Under the pieces are notes generated by a model. It saw nothing but the letters and a program-made list of their open reading frames with translations, was not told the origin of the DNA and did no database searches. DNA of 64,000 nucleotides from an uncultured Bacteroidales bacterium (lineage in GTDB: Bacteria > Bacteroidota > Bacteroidia > Bacteroidales > UBA932), in NCBI GenBank assembly GCA_900319405.1, contig ONOH01000011.1, positions 1 through 64,000 on the forward strand. The letters run 5' to 3'. Numbering within the stretch: the first letter of the stretch is position 1; every line of letters begins with the position of its first letter. Positions 58,582 to 64,000 of the stretch are shown in pieces. The position numbers were made by a program, and so were the translations under genes.

Positions 58582-58734
58582 AAGGTACTATGGCATAAAT
58601 GCCAAAAAGCCAGAGGACTCGCGGTCGATGCCGGAGTCCTCCTGTCTTATGGCCATTTTTTGTTGATGGCCGGCGTTTCCGCCACCCGCTTCCGCCGAGT
58701 TACGGCCGAGGTGGGAGCCGGCTACTTTTTCTAA
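58582..58734 (+). pseudogene. C-terminal tail of outer-membrane barrel gene
   Basis: Reads GLAVDAGVLLSYGHFLLMAG, VSATRFRRV and AEVGAGYFF, like the end of the fragment at 32195-32605. No start. The stop overlaps the S46 stop by 2 bases. 58628-58649 recurs at 44028-44049. Confidence 0.6.
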
Positions 58735-60698
58735 TCCACAAACACCATCTCATCAAAGAGATAGTCGGCGTGCCCCACCTCTTTGATGACGAAGAGGAGG
58801 TAGCGGACATCCAGGGAGATGTTGCGGCAGATTTCGGGGTCGTACACGAGGTCGCTCATGGTGCCTTCCCATACACGGTCGAAGTTGATGCCCACCAGGT
58901 TCCCATCTGCGTTCAGGACAGGGCTTCCGGAGTTGCCGCCGGTGGTGTGGTTGGTGGCCAGGAAGCAAACGGGCTGGTCTTCGAAGCCGCCGCGGGCATA
59001 GATGTCACGCAGCACCTGGGGGATGTTGTAGTCGAAGATGTCCGGATTGTCCTTCTCGATGATGCCGCGGAGGGTGGAGACAGGGTTGTACCACACGGCA
59101 TCCACGGGACGGTAACCGGCCACCTTGCCGTAGGCTACGCGGAGGGTGAGGTTGGCGTCGGGGTAGAAGTTGCGCTCATTCTCGAACTCCATCTGGCCCT
59201 GCATGTAGTCCCGGTACACCAGGTTGATGCTCTGGTTGAGCTCGGTTACCGGCGGGACGATGGCGGTGGAGAAATGGTTGTTGAGGGCGTCGGAAAGGGC
59301 CTTGGCCTCGTTGTCGTCGGCAAATACGGCATCCTTCCAGGCTTCCATGGAGCCGTATTGGGCGCGCTTGTCCAGGAAATACGGGGGCTTGTAGATGTCT
59401 TCCAAGGCCTGGTCGAAGGCCGTCATCATGGCTACGAAGCTTTCTTCGTCAATGGGCCGGTAGTAGTCCTTGGTATTGAAGCGATTGCTGCGGACCATCT
59501 GAAGCCGTTCGATGGTGAGGACCGTCTCGCGATAGTATTCGTAGGCGCGGTAGAGGGGGTTTCGGGCGGCATACAACTGTGCCAGCCGGTCGGTGACGCC
59601 CTCGTAGCGGGTTCCTGCGGCCCACTCGGCGAAACGCTTTTCATAGTCCTGCTTCACCGGAACGACCTTGTTCTTGCGAAGTCCCTTTTCCTCTCCCTGC
59701 CACTTTTTCCAGGCATTGGCCACGCTTGCAAACTTGGAAGAGTACTGGATGCGAACGGCCTGGCTCTGGTCCATGTGCTTTTTCATCAGCCCCAGCCGGG
59801 TGGTGCGGAGGGCGATTTTCTCCGGATCCGAGACGTCCTGAATGTAGCGGACTGCCTCGGAGTGGATGTATTCCTGGGTGCTTCCCGGGCAGCCATAGAC
59901 AAAGGTGAAATCGCCTTCCTTCACGCCTGCGCGGGAAATTTTCAGGGATTTTTTGGGCCGATAAGGCACGTTGGCCTCGTTGTAATCGGCCGGCATGTTG
60001 TCCTGCCCGGCGTAGATGCGGAAGATGGAGAAGTCTCCGGTGTGGCGGGGCCACATCCAGTTGTCGGTTTCTCCGCCGAATTTGCCGATGGAGGAGGGGG
60101 GAGCGCCCACCAGCCGCACGTCGCGGTACTCGCGGAAAACGAAAAGGAAGTACTGGTTGCCGTAGTACAGGGCCTCAACGCTGGCTTTCAGGCCGTTTCC
60201 TTCCTTGACGGCATCGGCCTTGAGCTTGTCGCTGTTCTTCTTGATGAGGGCCTGGCGCTGCTCTTCGTCCATCTTGGCGGGCTTGTAGCCTTTGAGCACG
60301 GTGGCGGTTACGTCCTCCATCCTTTCCAGGAAGCGGACGGTGAGCCCCGGGTTGGGGAGCTCCTGGGAGCGGTTCATGGCCCAGAAGCCGTCCTTCAGGT
60401 AGTCGTGTTCCACGGAGGAGTGCCGCTGGATGAAACTGTAGCCACAGTGGTGGTTGGTGAAAAGGAGGCCTGCGTCACTGACCAGTTCGCCGGTGCAGCC
60501 GCTGCCGAAGAGCACCACGGCATCTTTCAGGCTGGCCTGGTTCACGCTGTAAATGTCTTCGGCCGTGAGCTGGAAGCCTTTGGCCTGCATATCGCCGATT
60601 CTTTGGGAAATGAGGGCCGGCAGCCACATGCCTTCATCGGCCTTCAGGGGTTGGAGGGCGGCTCCGAGGATGGCCGCAAAGAGAAAGATTTTTTTCAT
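58731..60698 (-). CDS. S46 dipeptidyl peptidase, DPP11-like
   Basis: 655 residues from ATG 60698 (MKKIFLFAAILGAALQPLKA signal peptide). S46 serine protease: LLFTNHHCGYSFIQ holds the catalytic His, GGETDNWMWPRHTGDFSIFR the Asp region and GNSGSPVL the Ser (592). The S1-pocket position reads INFDRVWEG with Arg 608, as in Porphyromonas DPP11 (Asp/Glu specificity), where DPP7 has Gly. Releases dipeptides in the periplasm for amino-acid use. Directly follows the DUF1295 gene (10-bp gap). A 64-bp piece of this gene is duplicated at 44050-44113. Confidence 0.92.
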   Translation of the reverse strand: MKKIFLFAAILGAALQPLKADEGMWLPALISQRIGDMQAKGFQLTAEDIYSVNQASLKDAVVLFGSGCTGELVSDAGLLFTNHHCGYSFIQRHSSVEHDYLKDGFWAMNRSQELPNPGLTVRFLERMEDVTATVLKGYKPAKMDEEQRQALIKKNSDKLKADAVKEGNGLKASVEALYYGNQYFLFVFREYRDVRLVGAPPSSIGKFGGETDNWMWPRHTGDFSIFRIYAGQDNMPADYNEANVPYRPKKSLKISRAGVKEGDFTFVYGCPGSTQEYIHSEAVRYIQDVSDPEKIALRTTRLGLMKKHMDQSQAVRIQYSSKFASVANAWKKWQGEEKGLRKNKVVPVKQDYEKRFAEWAAGTRYEGVTDRLAQLYAARNPLYRAYEYYRETVLTIERLQMVRSNRFNTKDYYRPIDEESFVAMMTAFDQALEDIYKPPYFLDKRAQYGSMEAWKDAVFADDNEAKALSDALNNHFSTAIVPPVTELNQSINLVYRDYMQGQMEFENERNFYPDANLTLRVAYGKVAGYRPVDAVWYNPVSTLRGIIEKDNPDIFDYNIPQVLRDIYARGGFEDQPVCFLATNHTTGGNSGSPVLNADGNLVGINFDRVWEGTMSDLVYDPEICRNISLDVRYLLFVIKEVGHADYLFDEMVFVD

Positions 60699-60708
60699 TT
60701 TGATCGGT

Positions 60709-61653
60709 TTAGTTGTATTTTCCAAAAGGGAAGAAGCGGGGGACGGATGCGCAGTAGCGCGCATACTCGGGGTATTTGCTGCCGCTGATCTGCTCGCCCA
60801 GGGCCGAACTGCCCAGAAACAGCACCACCAGCAACAGGGCGCCGATGACACTCCAGTTGAAAAGGCCGATACCGGCGCCGACCGAGAAAATGTAGAACGA
60901 AATCCAGCTTCCCTGCTCGGCAAAATAATTGGGATGCCGGCTGCGGTTCCAGAGGCCGCGGGTATTGAAGCCTTTATTGTAGGGCTCCGGCAGTTCCTCC
61001 AGCTTTTTGCCGGCGTTGATCTGGGCCCATTTGCTGGTCTGGAAAGCCCACTGCTGCTCGTCGGCAATGGTTTCATAGAGGATGAACCCGGCCATCAGCA
61101 CGGCGGCCAGCGTGTCCACCGGGCCGAAGGGAACGGCGGAGCCCAGGGAGACCAGCGCCGGGAAGGTGGTCATCAGGACCAGGGCGTTCTGGTACACGGA
61201 AATGAAAAGGAGGTTGAAGAGCATCCAGGTCCATCGTTTGCTGAAAGCGGAACCGCTGCGGAGGATGGCCCAGCGGTAATCTTCCTCTCCTTCCCAGAAT
61301 TTAAGCCGATAGGCGCCTTTGCGGGCGAAATTGAAGGTGAGGCGCACGCCCCACAGGGTAGCGAGGACGGCCATCACCACCAGACGGGTTTCCATCCCGC
61401 CTTTGGCGGCGATGATCCAGGTATAGATGATGGGGAGGATGCTCCAGAGCTTGTCCATCTGGCTGTTGTTTCCGGTGAGCTCTCCTACGATAAAGCAATA
61501 GGCCGCACTGATGGCGCAGACGGTCAGGAGGGTTCTGAGGGTCTCCATTTGCAGGGGAGACAGGGCGGGTCCCACATAGATGTACAGCAGGGGACACACA
61601 ATCAGGGACAGGCCGATAAGGGTTCCCATCAGGGGAATGTTCATTTTAGGCAT
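60709..61653 (-). CDS. DUF1295 membrane protein (steroid 5-alpha-reductase-like)
   Basis: 314 residues with about seven to eight membrane helices. DUF1295/ICMT-like C-terminal signature: FNTRGLWNRSRHPNYFAEQG followed by SWISFYIFSVGAG and the final GSKYPEYARYCASVPRFFPF. The fold is that of membrane reductases and methyltransferases using NADPH or SAM. Substrate unknown. Start at 61653 or the internal ATG nine bases on. Upstream of S46 in the same operon. Confidence 0.85.
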   Translation of the reverse strand: MPKMNIPLMGTLIGLSLIVCPLLYIYVGPALSPLQMETLRTLLTVCAISAAYCFIVGELTGNNSQMDKLWSILPIIYTWIIAAKGGMETRLVVMAVLATLWGVRLTFNFARKGAYRLKFWEGEEDYRWAILRSGSAFSKRWTWMLFNLLFISVYQNALVLMTTFPALVSLGSAVPFGPVDTLAAVLMAGFILYETIADEQQWAFQTSKWAQINAGKKLEELPEPYNKGFNTRGLWNRSRHPNYFAEQGSWISFYIFSVGAGIGLFNWSVIGALLLVVLFLGSSALGEQISGSKYPEYARYCASVPRFFPFGKYN

Positions 61654-61674
61654 CTGTGAATAGGTTTTGCTTTG

Positions 61675-62307
61675 TCAAATCAGAAGGTCTTCCACCTGCA
61701 GTTTGGGCACATAGTGGACGCCTTCCTTTCGGTAGTAGGTAAGGCTATCTCCGGATGTCGCCGGCACCAGGTAGATGGATTCGGCTGGCTTGCCGATGGC
61801 GATGACCGCCAGGGGCTCCAGCGGGAGCGCCAGGGCTTCCCGAAGGGCTTCTTTCCGGAAGTTGAGAATGAAAATGCCTCCGAGGCCCATTTCGGTGGCC
61901 TTGAGCAGGATGCTTTGGCCGGCAAAGCCCAGGTCTATGCCGATGACGCGGTCTTCGGGAACGTTGCTGCAGACGACGATAAAAGCCTGCGGCTCGCTGC
62001 CGGGATGGGGAAGATGCTCCCGGGGCAGGGCGGCGCCCAGTGTGATAAGGGGAAGGATCTTGCCGGCCTTGCCGGACGTGACCAGATGGAAGCGGAGCGC
62101 CTGGCGGTTCATGCCCGAGGCCGTCAGCGTAGTTGCCTTGACCAGTTCCCGGAGTTCCTGCTCCGTGACCACCCTATCCGGATCGTATCCCCGGTAACTG
62201 CGGTTGCGGTGGAGAAGGGTGTCCAGGGAGGGATGGGAGCGGCGCACCGTCTTTTTCCGCCGTTCTTCGATTTCCTGTTTCCGGTATTCCAGATAGTTGT
62301 CTGCCAT
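61675..62307 (-). CDS. Nitroreductase-family flavoprotein
   Basis: 210 residues. FMN-binding pattern of the family: LLHRNRSYRGYDPDRVVTEQ, LVKATTLTASGMNRQALRF, DLGFAGQSILLKATEMGLGG and a C-terminal VIAIGKPAE. Reduces quinones or nitro compounds with NAD(P)H; the real substrate is unknown. Ends 21 bp before the DUF1295 gene. The -7 box is 7 nt from its ATG, so its mRNA has almost no leader. Confidence 0.88.
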   Translation of the reverse strand: MADNYLEYRKQEIEERRKKTVRRSHPSLDTLLHRNRSYRGYDPDRVVTEQELRELVKATTLTASGMNRQALRFHLVTSGKAGKILPLITLGAALPREHLPHPGSEPQAFIVVCSNVPEDRVIGIDLGFAGQSILLKATEMGLGGIFILNFRKEALREALALPLEPLAVIAIGKPAESIYLVPATSGDSLTYYRKEGVHYVPKLQVEDLLI

Positions 62308-62314
62308 AGGGATA

Positions 62315-62322
62315 CAAAATTA
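62315..62322 (-). promoter_or_regulatory. TAnnTTTG box for nitroreductase operon
   Basis: TAATTTTG on the minus strand, 7 nt from ATG 62307. Confidence 0.5.
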
Positions 62323-62368
62323 CGCAAAGTTTCGGAATATATGCATACTCTACCTCCGCTAAATTTTT

Positions 62369-62376
62369 TATCTTTG
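62369..62376 (+). promoter_or_regulatory. TAnnTTTG box for AI-2E transporter gene
   Basis: TATCTTTG, 20 nt before ATG 62397, after a T-run. Confidence 0.55.
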
Positions 62377-62396
62377 TTGCTGAAAGCTTAAATGGT

Positions 62397-63548
62397 ATGG
62401 AAAACGAAAGGAATATCGACATTCTTTCCGGCTGGATCATGAAGCTGGCTGTGCTGGCCGTTGTCCTGGCGGGCTGCTGGTACTTCCGCAGTGTCCTGGT
62501 CTATGTGCTGGTGGCCTTCGTGATTTCGCTCATCGGCCACCCCCTGATGCGTATTCTCCGCAAATTCAGGATAAAGGGAAAGGCCTTGCCGGATGCTGTG
62601 CTGGCCGTTTTTACCCTCGTGATTATTCTTCTGACCATCTCCCTTTTCGTGACGCAGATGGTGCCGGTGGTGATGCATATCGTCCGGGATGCTTCGGTCA
62701 TGAACAGCCAGGACATTCCCTATAATTCCCTCCTGGACCGGCTGAACGGCTCTCTGGTGGGGCTGTTCCCGGCCCTGGGAGAGGACTTTAACCTGGTCTC
62801 CATGCTCCTGGAGCAAATCCATTCGGTAGTGAGCCTGTCCAATGTGACCTCCCTCATCGGTTCCGTGGCTTCCGTGGCCGCCAGCATCGGCGTAGGGCTA
62901 TTCTCCGTGGTTTTCATATCCTTTTTCTTCATAAAGGACGACCATCTCTTCTGCAAAATCATCCGTGCTTTGGTTCCGGACAGGATTGAAAGCAGCGTGG
63001 AGAACACCGTGGATGACATCACCCACCTGCTGTCGCGTTACTTTCTGGGCCTGGTTGTGGAAGTGATCGGCGTCATCCTGGTGGATTTCCTGGGACTTTG
63101 GCTTGTCGCCCGGGTCGGTGCCCATTACGCAATAGGCATCGCTTTTATCGCCGGCGTGCTCAACGTGATTCCGTACGTGGGTCCGCTCATCGGAGAGCTC
63201 ATCGGCGTCCTTCTCTGCGTGGTGCTCAAGTACGGTGCAGGGGTGGGGCTGAATGTCCCCATCCTGGTCTTCGCCTTCATCGTCCTGGCCGTCATGCTCA
63301 CGGCTCAGCTCATCGACAACTTTGTCTATCAGCCCCTTATCTATTCTACCAGCATCAAGTCCACTCCGCTGGAAATCTTCATCGTCCTGCTGGTGGCGGG
63401 ACGTCTCGGCGGTACGGCAGGTCTTCTGGTAGGCATTCCCGCCTACACGGTGGTGCGTGTGGTGGCCGCCCGCTTTTTCTATAACCACAAAGCCGTCCAG
63501 CGCCTGATCCCGGACATCGAAAAGGAAAATACCCGCTGGATGATATAA
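62397..63548 (+). CDS. AI-2E family transporter
   Basis: 383 residues, AI-2E_transport (PF01594) type. Hydrophobic helices near 15-35, 40-60 and 65-90, a soluble stretch, then five more helices from ~150 to 350. Family blocks: FFIKDDHLFCKIIRALVPD, GLWLVARVGAHYAIGIAFIA, GVLNVIPYVGPLIGELIGV and DNFVYQPLIYSTSIKSTPLE. Members export varied small molecules or exchange Na+/H+; the AI-2 link holds for few. Followed 30 bp later by deoD. Confidence 0.92.
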   Translation: MENERNIDILSGWIMKLAVLAVVLAGCWYFRSVLVYVLVAFVISLIGHPLMRILRKFRIKGKALPDAVLAVFTLVIILLTISLFVTQMVPVVMHIVRDASVMNSQDIPYNSLLDRLNGSLVGLFPALGEDFNLVSMLLEQIHSVVSLSNVTSLIGSVASVAASIGVGLFSVVFISFFFIKDDHLFCKIIRALVPDRIESSVENTVDDITHLLSRYFLGLVVEVIGVILVDFLGLWLVARVGAHYAIGIAFIAGVLNVIPYVGPLIGELIGVLLCVVLKYGAGVGLNVPILVFAFIVLAVMLTAQLIDNFVYQPLIYSTSIKSTPLEIFIVLLVAGRLGGTAGLLVGIPAYTVVRVVAARFFYNHKAVQRLIPDIEKENTRWMI

Positions 63549-63578
63549 CAGCAACGACGATAACAACCCAACACTGAA

Positions 63579-64000
63579 ATGAGTAAGAATAACACCCCCA
63601 CTCCCCACATCGGGGCCAAAAAAGGAGAAATCGCTCCCTTTGTGATCATGGCCGGAGATCCGCTCCGTGCCAAGTATATGGCAGAGCACTATCTGGAGAA
63701 TCCGGTCCTGTTCAATACTGTGCGCAACATGCTGGGCTATACGGGCACTTACAAGGGAAAGCCCGTGAGCGTGATGGGCCACGGGATGGGCATCCCCTCC
63801 ATCGCCATCTACACCTATGAGCTCTTCAACTTTTATGGTGTCAGGAACATTGTTCGCATCGGCTCCTGCGGGGCCATCCAGAAGGATCTGAAGATAGGAG
63901 ACCTGATTCTGGCGATGGGCGCCTGCACGGATTCCAACTATGCGGCCCAGTACCAGCTCCCGGGTACCTACGCTCCCATTGCCGATTACGACCTCCTCAC
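63579..64000 (+). CDS. deoD: Purine-nucleoside phosphorylase DeoD type, 3' partial
   Basis: The first 140 residues are in the window; the gene runs off the right edge. [52 protein letters not shown] and [16 protein letters not shown] are the DeoD phosphate- and nucleoside-binding blocks. Cleaves purine nucleosides with phosphate to base and ribose 1-phosphate. No odd features in the visible part. Confidence 0.95.
   Translation, partial: MSKNNTPTPHIGAKKGEIAPFVIMAGDPLRAKYMAEHYLENPVLFNTVRNMLGYTGTYKGKPVSVMGHGMGIPSIAIYTYELFNFYGVRNIVRIGSCGAIQKDLKIGDLILAMGACTDSNYAAQYQLPGTYAPIADYDLL

Noticed and set aside
58599..60788. 729-codon open frame on the plus strand
   Set aside because: Antisense to the S46 peptidase gene, whose catalytic triad and signal peptide are clear. 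The translation is Val/Gly/His-rich shadow sequence.
60699..61076. N-terminal extension of the S46 frame to 61076
   Set aside because: It reads out of frame through the DUF1295 gene, and the signal peptide begins at 60698.

Overview
The window is bacterial and most likely from a gut-type Bacteroidales (Bacteroidota) genome of moderate to high GC. Supporting signs are the TAnnTTTG promoter boxes (the Bacteroidota -7 element) in front of many genes, scarce Shine-Dalgarno sequences, Mfa-like fimbrillin lipoproteins, and several families that are largely Bacteroidota-specific (DUF4837, BACON, DUF4251, DUF4922, DUF6515, HU-CCDC81, S46 dipeptidyl peptidase). I cannot name the genus.

Layout. 1-9.2 kb: two Mfa-like surface lipoproteins, a phosphomannomutase/phosphoglucomutase, an M23/LysM peptidase and much gene debris (ATC-hydrolase tail, pmm fragment, IS1634 and IS982 remnants, a decayed fimbrillin C-terminal domain). 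9.2-18.1 kb: housekeeping genes def-ruvX (minus strand), then M23-dxr-rseP-DUF4837-BACON-M6 protease (plus strand). 18.1-29.2 kb: tRNA-Glu, rpsT, tRNA-Pro, tRNA-Asn, an HU-CCDC81 protein, acyl-ACP thioesterase, an AspT-type exporter, and a murein-centred run (HIT/SpoIID fusion, murI, namZ), ending in prfB. 29.2-35.2 kb: a GH29 fucosidase, a RelB/PIN toxin-antitoxin pair and the divergent NAD-salvage genes pncA/pncB. 35.2-43.9 kb: a minus-strand operon (PrsW-like protease, large HExxH/propeller/barrel protein, coiled exported protein), small lipoproteins, an inositol monophosphatase family enzyme and a TlpA-like thioredoxin. 44.1-58.6 kb: an accessory island with a split HipA system (HipB/HipS-like/HipT-like), a DUF2779 nuclease, an AT-rich HhH protein, a WYL-PARG fusion regulator, an almost cytosine-free HAD-like gene, and a DUF6939-like/WG-repeat/AAA+/small membrane protein operon. 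58.7-64 kb: S46 peptidase, DUF1295, nitroreductase, AI-2E family transporter and the start of deoD.

How it fits together. The housekeeping parts look ordinary and are packed in operons with 1-4 bp overlaps. Two places carry unlike cargo beside a partly duplicated neighbour gene. The methyltransferase gene (1984-2892) lies between a 5'-deleted pmm fragment and the intact pmm. The 44.1-58.6 kb island lies between a short scar made of outer-membrane-protein and S46 sequence and the intact S46 gene. In both, the left copy has an internal deletion and the right copy is intact.

The most unusual item is 53141-53825: only four cytosines in 685 nt on the coding strand, in a gene encoding a degenerate HAD-like protein with almost no Ala, Thr, Pro, His or Gln and a frameshift near its end. 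It is divergent from a WYL-PARG fusion across a perfect 9-bp inverted repeat. That pair and the adjacent AAA+/WG operon are my best candidate for an undescribed system.
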